This document shows, one piece after another, positions 25,538 to 35,315 of a stretch of 64,000 bases of DNA. The notes under the pieces were generated by a model, which worked only from the letters and a program-made list of their open reading frames with translations, had not been told where the DNA came from and did not search any database. Position numbers and translations under genes: made by a program. Source of the stretch: Bacteroidales bacterium UBA5507 (lineage in GTDB: Bacteria; Bacteroidota; Bacteroidia; Bacteroidales; Lentimicrobiaceae); assembly GCA_002426195.1 (NCBI GenBank), contig DIOT01000041.1, positions 1 to 64,000 of the forward strand, written 5' to 3'. The first letter of the stretch is position 1. Each line of letters opens with the position of its first letter.

Positions 25538-28051
25538 ATGGGACTCTCTCAATATAAATCAAAAAGGGACTTTAAGCAGTCCCCGGAACCCTCGGGTAAG
25601 AAGAGCCGCAGAGGTAAGAAGCTTAAATTCGTGATTCAGCGACATGATGCTTCAAGACTTCATTACGATCTGAGGTTAGAACTTGATGGGGTATTAAAGA
25701 GTTGGGCGGTGCCAAAAGGCCCTTCAATGGTTGTAGGCGACAAACGATTGGCGGTTATGGTTGAAGATCATCCCATTGAATATCTGAACTTTTATGGTGA
25801 GATACCCGAGGGTAATTATGGTGCAGGCGTTATGGATATTTTTGATTCCGGAACCTATAAAGCTTATAAAGCCCCGCCAAATGTTGATGAGCAAACACAC
25901 CTGAAGTCTCAGCTCGAAAAAGGAGATTTGAAAATTGTATTTGATGGTACATATATAAAGGGCGCATTTGCACTCGTGAAGATAAAAAGTGATGAAGCTA
26001 ATAACTGGTTGTTGATAAAAAAAGGAGACGGGTTTGAACTGAAAGAGTTTGATATAGGATCCTTAAAGCCTAAAGTGCCGTCCGGAGCTGTTAAAAAGCA
26101 TAAATCAAAATCAAGTATAAGTTCATCAAAAACCAAACGAGCTGAGGATGTGTGGGAAACTCACCAAAAACCTATGCTTGCCACGCTTACCAAAGGAATT
26201 GTCGACCAATCCGGATGGATTTACGAGTTAAAATACGACGGCTACAGAGCAGTAACGCTGATAAGCAATCAGAAACCGGAAATGGTTTCGCGAAATGGCA
26301 ACAGTTTCAATAATCAGTTTCAAACATTGGTTAAGGAACTATCCGCAGTCGAGGATGAGGTAATTCTGGATGGCGAGGTGGTAATTGAAAATAAGGCAGG
26401 CGTCAGCGAGTTTCAGCTGCTTCAGAATTATTCCGGCAAGGGAAAAGAGAAACTCCTTTATTACCTCTTTGATATTTTGTATTTAAACGGCCATTCAGTC
26501 ATAAATCTCCCACTTCGTGACAGGAAGGACCTGTTAGCGGAATTTCTGGAGGGGTACTCTTTCAAAAATATTAAACCGGCACCATATGTTGAAGGAAATG
26601 GAAAGGAATATTATGAGCAAAGGGCAAAAGAAGGCCATGAAGGAGTAATTGCTAAAGATAGCACCAGCACTTATCAACCTGGTAAAAGAAGCAGGCAATG
26701 GTTGAAGGTTAAGGCAACTATGTCGCAGGAAGCAATTATTTGCGGATATGCGCTCCCACAAAACAGCCGTAAGTACTTCGGATCACTAATTCTTGGTGTC
26801 TACGAGGATGGAAAACTAAGACACATTGGAAATGCAGGAACTGGATTTAATGATGATTCGTTAAAGAATCTGTACAAACGATTTCAGGATCTCATTACTG
26901 ATACAAAACCGTTTACCTTGAAAACAACCCGTTACACCCGTGGTAAACCAGTTTGGTTAAAACCGGAAATGGTGTGCAATGTTAAGTTCTTATCGTGGAC
27001 ACATGATAAAGTAATGCGGAATCCCGTATTTCTTGGGCTTAGAGTTGATAAACCTGCTGATGAAATCGGGATAGAACAGACAATTGAGACACCGGCAAAC
27101 GAAAAAAGCAGCAAAGCAAACACTATGATTGGTCAGGAAAAAGATCAGATTTTGAAATTTGGAAGTAAAGAACTTAAACTAACGAATCTTCACAAGGAAT
27201 TCTGGCCGGAGGAACACATAACTAAGGGAGAACTTTTATCCTATTATGAACAAATAAGCAGTTTTATCCTGCCATACCTGAAAAACAGACCTCAATCATT
27301 AAACCGATTCCCTAATGGTATTAAAGGACCCAGCTTTTATCAGAAAGATATGGAAGTAAGTCAACTGCCAAAGTGGGTAAAGACAGTTAAAATGTATTCT
27401 AAATCAAACAATCGCGACATTGATTATCTGATAGTTAATGACTTACCGAGTCTTTTATTCATGGTTAATTTAGGAAGCATTGAGATTAATCCATGGCATA
27501 GCAGATACACCAATCCCGATCATCCGGATTATTTAATGCTGGACCTTGATCCCGGCGATATTTCATTTAAGGAAGTAGTCAATACCGCAGTAGTTGTCAA
27601 AGAGTTATGTGATGAATTAAAAATGCCTTGTTACTGTAAGACAAGTGGTGCTACCGGTCTTCATATTTATATGCCTCTTGGTGCCCGATATGATTACGAT
27701 CAGGTAAAAACTTTTGCTGAAGTATTAGCAAAAATTACTCAATCGCGAATTCCTGAGGTTACTACGGTTGAAAGAACTGTGTCAAAAAGAGGGAATAAAA
27801 TTTATGTTGATTTTCTTCAGAATCGAAAAGGTCAGACAATTGCCGCACCTTATAGTGTAAGGCCACGTCCAAAAGCAACTGTTTCAACTCCACTTGACTG
27901 GGATGAGGTAAATCATAACCTTAGCCCTGATATGTTTACCATAAAAAATGCTGTTAAACGTTTCGAGGAAAAGGGCGACTTGTGGCAGGGAGTTCTGAAA
28001 AATCCGGTGAATCTTGCTGTTGTGCTTAAAAGAATTGATAAACTCAAATAG
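25538..28051 (+). CDS. ligD: Multifunctional ATP-dependent DNA ligase D (PE-LIG-POL)
   Basis: LigD trims, fills and seals broken DNA ends together with Ku. Domains in order: 3'-phosphoesterase (about residues 28-150) with His36, His42, Asp44 and His78, matching the catalytic set of Pseudomonas LigD; ligase (about 205-520) with the KYDG nucleotidyl motif at Lys232; and a primase-like polymerase (about 545-837) with the metal pair Asp669/Asp671 in LDLDPGD. The 837-residue length and order equal the Pseudomonas type rather than the mycobacterial POL-PE-LIG order. All three active sites look intact. Confidence 0.97.
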   Translation: MGLSQYKSKRDFKQSPEPSGKKSRRGKKLKFVIQRHDASRLHYDLRLELDGVLKSWAVPKGPSMVVGDKRLAVMVEDHPIEYLNFYGEIPEGNYGAGVMDIFDSGTYKAYKAPPNVDEQTHLKSQLEKGDLKIVFDGTYIKGAFALVKIKSDEANNWLLIKKGDGFELKEFDIGSLKPKVPSGAVKKHKSKSSISSSKTKRAEDVWETHQKPMLATLTKGIVDQSGWIYELKYDGYRAVTLISNQKPEMVSRNGNSFNNQFQTLVKELSAVEDEVILDGEVVIENKAGVSEFQLLQNYSGKGKEKLLYYLFDILYLNGHSVINLPLRDRKDLLAEFLEGYSFKNIKPAPYVEGNGKEYYEQRAKEGHEGVIAKDSTSTYQPGKRSRQWLKVKATMSQEAIICGYALPQNSRKYFGSLILGVYEDGKLRHIGNAGTGFNDDSLKNLYKRFQDLITDTKPFTLKTTRYTRGKPVWLKPEMVCNVKFLSWTHDKVMRNPVFLGLRVDKPADEIGIEQTIETPANEKSSKANTMIGQEKDQILKFGSKELKLTNLHKEFWPEEHITKGELLSYYEQISSFILPYLKNRPQSLNRFPNGIKGPSFYQKDMEVSQLPKWVKTVKMYSKSNNRDIDYLIVNDLPSLLFMVNLGSIEINPWHSRYTNPDHPDYLMLDLDPGDISFKEVVNTAVVVKELCDELKMPCYCKTSGATGLHIYMPLGARYDYDQVKTFAEVLAKITQSRIPEVTTVERTVSKRGNKIYVDFLQNRKGQTIAAPYSVRPRPKATVSTPLDWDEVNHNLSPDMFTIKNAVKRFEEKGDLWQGVLKNPVNLAVVLKRIDKLK

Positions 28052-28110
28052 TACAATTAACCTGTATTTTGATGCAAATCAGATCGTCGAACACATAAAG
28101 CAAAGAGAAA

Positions 28111-28329
28111 ATGGAAACGGAAAAAGACATAAATGCGAGAATCTTAGATCTCATGACCAGAATTCAGAATGACCATCCCGAACTATTGCCTTATATAGGA
28201 GAAATACCTGTAACAATACCAAATGATGCTTCCCCTGAAATCAACAACAGGATACTACAGGATTACTACGAATCACTCAATCTTATACTAACAAACCATT
28301 TGAAAAACAGACCTCAGGATGAGATGTGA
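28111..28329 (+). CDS. Small acidic hypothetical protein
   Basis: The 72-residue soluble product has no signal peptide or membrane segment. It contains two helical parts, RILDLMTRIQNDHPELLPYI and a longer C-terminal helix, joined by a Pro-rich stretch. It begins 59 bp after ligD on the same strand and may be co-transcribed. I recognise no family. Coding is supported by position, the amphipathic helices and the absence of a better gene on the other strand. Confidence 0.6.
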   Translation: METEKDINARILDLMTRIQNDHPELLPYIGEIPVTIPNDASPEINNRILQDYYESLNLILTNHLKNRPQDEM

Positions 28330-28361
28330 AACCAACAGGCCCTTAACGAACTTCTTACTAC

Positions 28362-30968
28362 TTAATTATGAACAACCTGATACATATGGATGTAACTCAA
28401 TCTGCGTTCAAATTCAGAATAGGGGAGGTCGGAAAGCACTTCAACAACTTTTGTTTCTCCCGGTAAAAGATCAAAGAAGTTATCAGAAAACTCATAAGCA
28501 TTATCTTCACTTATCAGCATAAGGTTTTTGCACAATTTATCGCTTGTTATTTCAAGTTCATATTTGCCGGTCTTTTCCCGGATATGAATATGAACGTTGA
28601 CAAAAGGAAGCTTGAGGTTCTTTACAGGTTCAAAATAGTATATGTCAGAGTCTATAACTTTCTCATTCCTGACAATTGAAACAAAAAGCAACGAAGTCTT
28701 ACTGTTTTTCATGGCTGGAATATTATCCAGTTCAATTTCAACAAGTTTTTTTGCTGAATTATCAGGCATTTTAACGCTATATGACCTGTTCCAGATTGAT
28801 GTACCATTGAAATCCATTAGATTCACTCTTAATGAAACTTGTCCTCCGTTCACATCCGAAATTCCATAAATCTGAATTTTATCATCTGCAACATTAACAC
28901 GAACTATCTGATTCTTAAAGCTCTCCTTTACACTATAATGTAAAGCCTTCCATCTTCCGTAATAATCAATGCTGGACCAGGAAGCGGCCGGCCAGCAGTC
29001 ATTTAATTGCCAATATAAAGAACCCATACAGTAAGGCATATCGGAACGATGGCTTTCAATGGCGTTTTTAATTGCTTCGGCTTGCAACAACTGACCCACA
29101 TAAAGGAAATCTTCAAATTGCTCAGGAACAAAATAGTACTCACTCATATATTCCTTTATCCGCCCATTCCCAATGTAGCTTCTCTGATGCGCATTCAAAA
29201 CCTCTGAATTTAAATACCAGTCAGACGGTTCTGTAAATTTTTTAATACTTTCAAATTCGGGGAAAGATTGAAATCCATATTCACTCATGAACCTGGCCTT
29301 GTATTCTGAAAAGTTTTTAATTGGTTCATTACCATGCCAAACGCCCCAGTAATGCATATCACCTGAATTGTTGATATGACTTGCCAGTTTACCTATACCT
29401 GCAGAAGGCGAAGAATGCCAGTATTCTGTCTCCGGGGCAAACATTTTCACTTGTTCAGGCAAAATTTTATGGAAAACTGTGTCGTAGGCCTGCCATATTT
29501 TTTTGCGTTCTTCATTTGTATATCTCTGTTTCCATCCCCAGCCCCTCGGCTCTTCATATTCAGCCCAGGCTATTTCAATTTCATTATTTCCACACCATAA
29601 AGCCATACAAGGATGATTCCTTAACCTTTTGATATTGTATTCTGCTTCCTGAGTAATTTCCTCTAAGAATTCCCTGTTACCCGGATACATTGCGCAGGCA
29701 AACATGAAATCCTGCCACACCATAATTCCATATTTATCGCACAGGTCATAAAAAATGTCATTCTCATAAAAACCACCTCCCCACACTCTTAGCATGTTCA
29801 TATTGGCTTCTGCTGCAGCTGATATAATATCCTCATATTTTTCGGGTGTTACTCTTGTGAGGAAGACATCGTTTGGAATGTAATTGGCTCCTTTTGCAAA
29901 TATAGGTTTGCCATTCACTTCAAAATAGAAGCTTTCGCCTTGCTTATCAGGTTTCCTAACTAGTTTTATATTGCGTAATCCTGTTCTGATTATCTCTTTA
30001 TCAAGTAATTTGTCTGCATCATATATCCTTATTTCAAAGTCGTACAAATGAGGGCTTCCATGTCCATTAGTCCACCACAAACGGGGATTGCTTATGGAAA
30101 ATGGAAGTTTTATGGTAGAATTGTCAAGCGCAGGTTGTTCGCTTTGAGTTGTTGAAACATTCTGACTGTTCAATACTTTACCATCTGACAGAATCTCAAC
30201 TTTTAGCTGAGAAGGCTTAATGATCTTTATTTCAATTTCTGCTTCAAGGGAGGCAACTTTGTCGTCCAGACTCTTTTGCCTAATATAAATGTTCTCAATT
30301 GAGGCTTTGTCGACAAATTGAATATATGCATTTCTCCATATGCCTGAGGTTACTAATCTGGGTCCCCAATCCCACCCATAATGATAGGGAGCTTTCCTTG
30401 TAAAAACACTGATTCTGTTGTCACCCATACCACCTTTTATTGACTGATCATTATCAGCTGGAAGAGGAAGTCCATACTCCTCTAATTCTGACAAGCCTGT
30501 GATGACAGGTGATTTGAACCTAATAACTAATTCATTGTCCTTTTTGAGATTTACATCAGCCAGACTTATTTCAGATTTAACAAACATGTTGTTATTTGAA
30601 TGGACCAGTTGGTCATTCAGATACACATCAGCATAAGTATCAAGACCTTCGAAAACCAAATAGGGAGTACTTCCATTTATCTCATTTTCGCTTAAATTGA
30701 ATGATGTTCTGTACTCCCAGTTAACTTTATCAATCCACTGGAGTTCATTTTCGTTAGTCCTGTAAAATGGATCTTTTATGAGATTATTAGCTAAAAGGTC
30801 AGTATGAACGGTTCCCGGAACAATAGCAGGATGCCATTTAACAGTTCCTGTTTGCCTGAATTCCCATGAAGAAAGTTGAACAAAATTATCCTTTTGATGA
30901 TTTACGTTCTGTGATACACCAAACATGTGAAATGGTAGGAGAAACAGCAGAGTCAATAGATTTCTCAT
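28362..30968 (-). CDS. Exported GH2-family beta-mannosidase
   Basis: This glycoside hydrolase removes terminal beta-linked mannose from oligosaccharides such as mannan or N-glycan fragments. The signal peptide ends near FGVSQ. The N-terminal sandwich domain includes PYHYGWDWGPRL, typical of beta-mannosidases. The TIM barrel carries the acid/base Glu463 in CGNNEIEIAW and the nucleophile Glu563 in MSEYGFQS. Further sandwich domains complete the 868 residues. It stands alone, without SusC/SusD genes nearby, so it is not part of a visible polysaccharide locus. Confidence 0.93.
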   Translation of the reverse strand: MRNLLTLLFLLPFHMFGVSQNVNHQKDNFVQLSSWEFRQTGTVKWHPAIVPGTVHTDLLANNLIKDPFYRTNENELQWIDKVNWEYRTSFNLSENEINGSTPYLVFEGLDTYADVYLNDQLVHSNNNMFVKSEISLADVNLKKDNELVIRFKSPVITGLSELEEYGLPLPADNDQSIKGGMGDNRISVFTRKAPYHYGWDWGPRLVTSGIWRNAYIQFVDKASIENIYIRQKSLDDKVASLEAEIEIKIIKPSQLKVEILSDGKVLNSQNVSTTQSEQPALDNSTIKLPFSISNPRLWWTNGHGSPHLYDFEIRIYDADKLLDKEIIRTGLRNIKLVRKPDKQGESFYFEVNGKPIFAKGANYIPNDVFLTRVTPEKYEDIISAAAEANMNMLRVWGGGFYENDIFYDLCDKYGIMVWQDFMFACAMYPGNREFLEEITQEAEYNIKRLRNHPCMALWCGNNEIEIAWAEYEEPRGWGWKQRYTNEERKKIWQAYDTVFHKILPEQVKMFAPETEYWHSSPSAGIGKLASHINNSGDMHYWGVWHGNEPIKNFSEYKARFMSEYGFQSFPEFESIKKFTEPSDWYLNSEVLNAHQRSYIGNGRIKEYMSEYYFVPEQFEDFLYVGQLLQAEAIKNAIESHRSDMPYCMGSLYWQLNDCWPAASWSSIDYYGRWKALHYSVKESFKNQIVRVNVADDKIQIYGISDVNGGQVSLRVNLMDFNGTSIWNRSYSVKMPDNSAKKLVEIELDNIPAMKNSKTSLLFVSIVRNEKVIDSDIYYFEPVKNLKLPFVNVHIHIREKTGKYELEITSDKLCKNLMLISEDNAYEFSDNFFDLLPGETKVVEVLSDLPYSEFERRLSYIHMYQVVHN

Positions 30969-31032
30969 TTATCTTGAATTGATGCTGCTAAAATACCAAA
31001 GTTTATGGAAATGGGTTAAAGTAATAGAACAG

Positions 31033-31087
31033 TTACGGTAAACTTACGGTAAACTTACGATAAGCTTACGGCTAAGATACGATTATC
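31033..31087. repeat. Array of 11-bp phased repeats upstream of the NtrC-type regulator
   Basis: Five consecutive 11-bp units start at 31033, 31044, 31055, 31066 and 31077: TTACGGTAAAC twice, then TTACGATAAGC, TTACGGCTAAG and ATACGATTATC, with decaying similarity. The period equals about one helical turn, so a protein could bind all units on one face. It lies in the 283-bp gap between the divergent beta-mannosidase and regulator genes. Confidence 0.75.
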
Positions 31088-31091
31088 GTAT
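31077..31091. promoter_or_regulatory. Perfect 15-bp palindrome, candidate operator
   Basis: ATACGAT-T-ATCGTAT is a perfect 7-1-7 inverted repeat that begins in the last unit of the 11-bp array. The form is that of a dimeric regulator site. It lies 160 bp before the regulator ATG and 109 bp before the beta-mannosidase ATG, so it could control either. Confidence 0.5.
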
Positions 31092-31251
31092 ATCTTTACT
31101 AAGTTATTTCTAATTTTACTGTTAAGATAAATCTAATTTAACACTAATTTCTGACTTCAGCAAAATTTTGCAAAAATTCTCCGGGGTATTTTTGGAGATA
31201 CAAGAAACATGATTAAGATATTCAACTTTACACCAGATATCTTGTTTAAAG

Positions 31252-32628
31252 ATGAAAGACAGCCAGAACTACATGACGAGAATTTTAATTGTTGATGATG
31301 ATCCTACTTTCAGCCTTATGTTAAAGTCTTATTTATCAAACAAAGGGTTCGAAGTTATTGAGGTTTATACTGCCAGTAAAGCACTGAAAGCACTAAAGGA
31401 TCAGAAATTTGACGTTATTTTAACTGATTACCGGTTGCCCGACATTGATGGACTTGAATTAATAGGTGAAATAAAGAAAGTTAACGGGAGTATTCCCATA
31501 ATCTTAATGACTCGTTACGGTGATATTCGTTCTGCTGTCAACGCCATTAAATCAGGAGCCTTTGATTATATGACCAAACCAATAAATCCTGATGATTTGC
31601 TAAACATAATTCAAAGTGCATTAACAGCCGGGAAAGAAGAAAAGCCGGAGAAACAGCCTGTTGCTTTGGAAAATTCCGGAATATTTATTTATATGCGGGG
31701 TACAAGTGATGTATCTATGCATGTGGAAAATTATATTAATCTGATTGCACCCACCGATATGTCGGTAATAATTCAGGGCGAAAGCGGAACCGGCAAAGAG
31801 TATGTTGCCCGTATGATCCATATGAAAAGTAATCGCAGCCATAAACCATTTATTGCTGTTGACTGTGGAGCATTACCCAACGAATTGGCTGCCAGTGAAT
31901 TGTTTGGTCATGTTAAGGGGGCTTTTACCGATGCTCAGTTTGAGAAAGAAGGCCAGTTTCAACTCGCTAATGGCGGATCCCTTTTTCTGGATGAGATTGG
32001 AAACCTGTCATACGAAAATCAGCTCAAGCTATTAAGAGCTACCCAGGAACGAAAAGTTCACAAAATGGGTAGTACAAAAGAAGAAACGGTTGATGTAAGA
32101 ATATTGTGTGCAACCAATGAGGACCTTATTATCAACGTCCAGAAAGGAGCGTTCCGTGAAGACCTGTTTCACAGACTGAATGAATTCAGCATATTTGTGC
32201 CCCCATTAAGGGATAGGGGCGAGGACATTCTCCAGTTTGCTAATTACTTTCTTGAAATAGCCAACAGGGAATTGGATAAAGATGTCAAAGGATTTGACAA
32301 AGAGGTCATTGAGCATCTGCTCACATATTCCTGGCCCGGCAATATCCGGGAAATTAAGAATGTAATCAGAAGGTCGGTTTTGCTAGCTTCAAACGGGATG
32401 ATAACTAAACAGCATCTTCCTTCAGTGATGTTTGTCAGGGAAACCAAAAATGATGTGACATCTGTTTCTACCACCGATTTGAAAAGCATGGCCGAATCTC
32501 AGGAAAAAGCTACAATTATCAGTGTTTTGAAGAAGACATATTTCAATAAGACTAAAGCGGCCCAGTTGCTTAATATTGACAGAAAGACATTATATAACAA
32601 AATAAAGCTTTACGGTCTCGAAGGCTAA
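31252..32628 (+). CDS. Sigma-54-type (NtrC family) response regulator
   Basis: Domains in order: receiver (about residues 8-125) with phospho-acceptor Asp59 in LTDYRLPD and Lys in MTKPI; AAA+ domain (about 145-385) with Walker A GESGTGKE (176-183); and a Fis-type helix-turn-helix at the C-terminus (NKTKAAQLLNIDRKTLYNKI). The sigma-54 contact loop reads GAFTDA (223-228) instead of GAFTGA, a variant known in some family members. A later ATG at 31273 would also serve. It converges with the hybrid kinase gene 8 bp away, and the two may be partners. Confidence 0.93.
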   Translation: MKDSQNYMTRILIVDDDPTFSLMLKSYLSNKGFEVIEVYTASKALKALKDQKFDVILTDYRLPDIDGLELIGEIKKVNGSIPIILMTRYGDIRSAVNAIKSGAFDYMTKPINPDDLLNIIQSALTAGKEEKPEKQPVALENSGIFIYMRGTSDVSMHVENYINLIAPTDMSVIIQGESGTGKEYVARMIHMKSNRSHKPFIAVDCGALPNELAASELFGHVKGAFTDAQFEKEGQFQLANGGSLFLDEIGNLSYENQLKLLRATQERKVHKMGSTKEETVDVRILCATNEDLIINVQKGAFREDLFHRLNEFSIFVPPLRDRGEDILQFANYFLEIANRELDKDVKGFDKEVIEHLLTYSWPGNIREIKNVIRRSVLLASNGMITKQHLPSVMFVRETKNDVTSVSTTDLKSMAESQEKATIISVLKKTYFNKTKAAQLLNIDRKTLYNKIKLYGLEG

Positions 32629-32636
32629 GGCTATTA

Positions 32637-35240
32637 TCACGTCAATCCGGCTATCTCTTCTTCAAGATTCTTGTGCAGTCTCCGGTTAAGTTCAATGAGC
32701 ATATTAATCAATGACCCGACTTTATTACCATCGGGATTATTTACATCCATGCCTTCAAGATGCTCAAGAATGTTAACCGCTTCATGAACTTTAAGGTGTC
32801 CGTATGTAGTTAGTAAGCGATGGGAAATTTCTTTGATTTCCTGATAATTGTTGTTTAAAGCTGCAACCCTCATTGTTTCAACGGCAGAACCTGAGGACAT
32901 TATAAATGATTTTAAGATTTCAATAAGTGTTTCGGGTTTACCACCGGCAAAAACTTCTATATGTGAAAGGTCGTAAGTAATTTCTCCATTGAAACTTGCC
33001 TCGGGATCATTTATTTCAGGGTTACTGTCAGTTCCTCCGTTTATTGCTATATAATTTGATATCCTGTTAAGAAATTCATCTTCGGGAAAAGGTTTCTGAA
33101 GTACTTCATTAAAACCCAAGGCTATAAGTTTATCATCAAAGCGTTCCTTCTTATTTGCAGTAAATGCAATTACGGGTATGTCAGCAATGGCTGAATCATG
33201 GTGGTTTCTTATGAATGCTAAAAGGTCGAAGCCACTTAATCCGGGCATCTGCAGATCTGTCATTATGAGATCAAATTTCTCGTTATCAATCAGTGACTCT
33301 GCTTCAAATCCATCCTTGGCAACCCGGATATCCATGCTGTGATTTTCAGTGATAATCCTTGTAAGCAGAATGTTGAATTCATCGTCATCAACAACCAGTA
33401 TTTTAGCACCTTTCAGAGCCTCCCGGTTTTTGGTCCACTGAGGAACGGTTTGAGGTAATGTCAGTAGTGTGCCTTCTGTTTTGTCCAGAACTTTGTATTC
33501 GAGAGCTAGCTTAAAAGATGAGCCTTCATCAAGCCTGCTTTCAACAGTTATATCCCCACCCTGCAATCTTGCCAGCCTCCTGCTTATTGCTAATCCAAGT
33601 CCTGATCCACCGTAAGATCTGGCTGAAGAACTTTCAATTTGCTGGAAGTCCTCAAATATAGATTCAAGCTGGCGTTCAGAAATCCCTATACCTGTATCCT
33701 CAACTTCAATTTCAACTTTAGCTGTGTCGTTATTCTCAATAATGATGCAATTAAAGCTGACTTTTCCCCTTTTTGTGAACTTAATGGCATTGCTCAAAAG
33801 GTTGTACAGTATTTGCCTTAGTCTTACAGGATCACCTTCGAGAACCAGATTATCGGGATATTCACAATTCTCTTCAAACTGTAAACCTTTATCCTGTGCT
33901 TGTATCTGGAATGGTTTTATCACATCATTCAGAACTTCACCTATCAGGAAAGGTATTTTGTCAATACTAAACTTGCCTGCTACTAATCGCGACATATCGA
34001 GTATATCGTTTACTATTTCAAGTAGATGCTGCGAAGAAATCTGAACCGCGTCGAGGTATCGGGTTTGTTGTTTATTCAGTGCTGAATTGGACAATTGATT
34101 TGAAAAACCAATTATAGCATTAAGTGGAGTTCTTATTTCGTGACTCATATTGGCCAGGAATTCTTCTTTAACCCTTGCCAATTCGTTTGCCTGTTGATTG
34201 GCATTGAGAAGTTCCTTACGATACTTTTTACTTCGTTGTAAATTGTTCAGAATGAGAATCACAAGGACAAGGATGATTACAAGCGAAACTATTGTAACAA
34301 TCCCAATCAGGAACAGCGATCTGGAGGCATTGCTGCGGGCTTCTGCCGATCTTCTTTCGTTTTCTTCAAGTACAGACTCTTCCAGCCGGTTTAATATTTC
34401 AGTTACCTTATCTATTATAAGTGAACTGTTTTGCAACATGTGCAACTCTTTCTCTCTTAAATCAACAACAAGCCGACGATCTTTGGCTTTAATTGCTCCC
34501 AACTCTTTTTCAATATGCCCTATTTTCATTGTGTCGGATGGCCTTACAATTGATGTGTCCATCTGAATACTTGTGGTTGAACGTATAATCGGGTCTGGAA
34601 TTTTAACTTCCTTCTCAGTAGGTACATTCTTTGTAAAGACGTCTTTTATTTTTCCAAAGAAGCCCTTCGTTTTTTCAGGAACTACTGATGAATCAACAGG
34701 AGCGGGTATGGTGTCGTAGGTTGTAATTATCGTTGTGCTGATATTTTTTCTACGTATAAGAGAGTCGGGAGTTCCTTTTCTGATAGTACTAAAAGCAACA
34801 TCAGTAAAATCAAACTTTGCCTGGTCCTGCTTGGTTTGGATGAATGAAGCGATGAGTGCTTTACGCTGAGACATCAGATCTTTTACAAGATCAAGCTGAT
34901 TTTTCGTGATGGTGTCACCTTCATTGCTGACGCTTAGTACATCTATATCTTTCTCAATGTTATCAATAAGAGCAGTGTATTGGGCATATATTGCAGTGTC
35001 ATTAGTCAGAGTGTAATATCTTAACTTGTTTTCAGCTTCCGATAATGATGAAAGGATATCTCTCAGAAGTGTAAGTTCACTTATCGGGTTTGTTAATTCG
35101 TTGAGGGTTTTACGTAAAACTCTTTCATTTTCCCTTACAAAATAAGCGGCAAGCAGCACAGCGGCCAGAGTAATCGTGAACAGAATGAGAATATTAGTCT
35201 GAAGGCTGCGGATAGGGAATTTCAATTTATTAGCACTCAT
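32637..35240 (-). CDS. Hybrid sensor histidine kinase with receiver and Hpt domains
   Basis: Two membrane helices (about residues 12-32 and 305-335) flank a large periplasmic, mostly helical sensor region. Then come HisKA with His367 in MSHEIRTP, an ATPase domain with NLLSNAIKF, DTGIGI and GGSGLGLAISRRL, a receiver domain with Asp662 in MTDLQMPG, and a C-terminal Hpt domain with His807 in EISHRLL. This is a complete phosphorelay in one chain, which could pass phosphate to a separate regulator. The ATG at 35240 is favoured over one at 35267 because the latter adds a non-family leader. Confidence 0.93.
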   Translation of the reverse strand: MSANKLKFPIRSLQTNILILFTITLAAVLLAAYFVRENERVLRKTLNELTNPISELTLLRDILSSLSEAENKLRYYTLTNDTAIYAQYTALIDNIEKDIDVLSVSNEGDTITKNQLDLVKDLMSQRKALIASFIQTKQDQAKFDFTDVAFSTIRKGTPDSLIRRKNISTTIITTYDTIPAPVDSSVVPEKTKGFFGKIKDVFTKNVPTEKEVKIPDPIIRSTTSIQMDTSIVRPSDTMKIGHIEKELGAIKAKDRRLVVDLREKELHMLQNSSLIIDKVTEILNRLEESVLEENERRSAEARSNASRSLFLIGIVTIVSLVIILVLVILILNNLQRSKKYRKELLNANQQANELARVKEEFLANMSHEIRTPLNAIIGFSNQLSNSALNKQQTRYLDAVQISSQHLLEIVNDILDMSRLVAGKFSIDKIPFLIGEVLNDVIKPFQIQAQDKGLQFEENCEYPDNLVLEGDPVRLRQILYNLLSNAIKFTKRGKVSFNCIIIENNDTAKVEIEVEDTGIGISERQLESIFEDFQQIESSSARSYGGSGLGLAISRRLARLQGGDITVESRLDEGSSFKLALEYKVLDKTEGTLLTLPQTVPQWTKNREALKGAKILVVDDDEFNILLTRIITENHSMDIRVAKDGFEAESLIDNEKFDLIMTDLQMPGLSGFDLLAFIRNHHDSAIADIPVIAFTANKKERFDDKLIALGFNEVLQKPFPEDEFLNRISNYIAINGGTDSNPEINDPEASFNGEITYDLSHIEVFAGGKPETLIEILKSFIMSSGSAVETMRVAALNNNYQEIKEISHRLLTTYGHLKVHEAVNILEHLEGMDVNNPDGNKVGSLINMLIELNRRLHKNLEEEIAGLT

Positions 35241-35315
35241 GGCAACTCGTGTGTTATAACAAAACACAATTACCGGCTAATGGTTAAAGGGCGTTGGCTT
35301 ATTAATTGAAATCCT

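Noticed and set aside
31033..31087. The short repeat array as a CRISPR
   Set aside because: The units are 11 bp with no unique spacers between them, and no cas genes are near.
31160..31171. GCAAAATTTTGC palindrome upstream of the NtrC-type gene
   Set aside because: It is a 12-bp AT-rich palindrome, easily found by chance in this base composition. It is noted only as lying near the stronger array.
33724..34566. Two plus-strand open frames inside the hybrid kinase gene
   Set aside because: They are antisense to conserved HisKA and ATPase regions and show no recognisable protein features.
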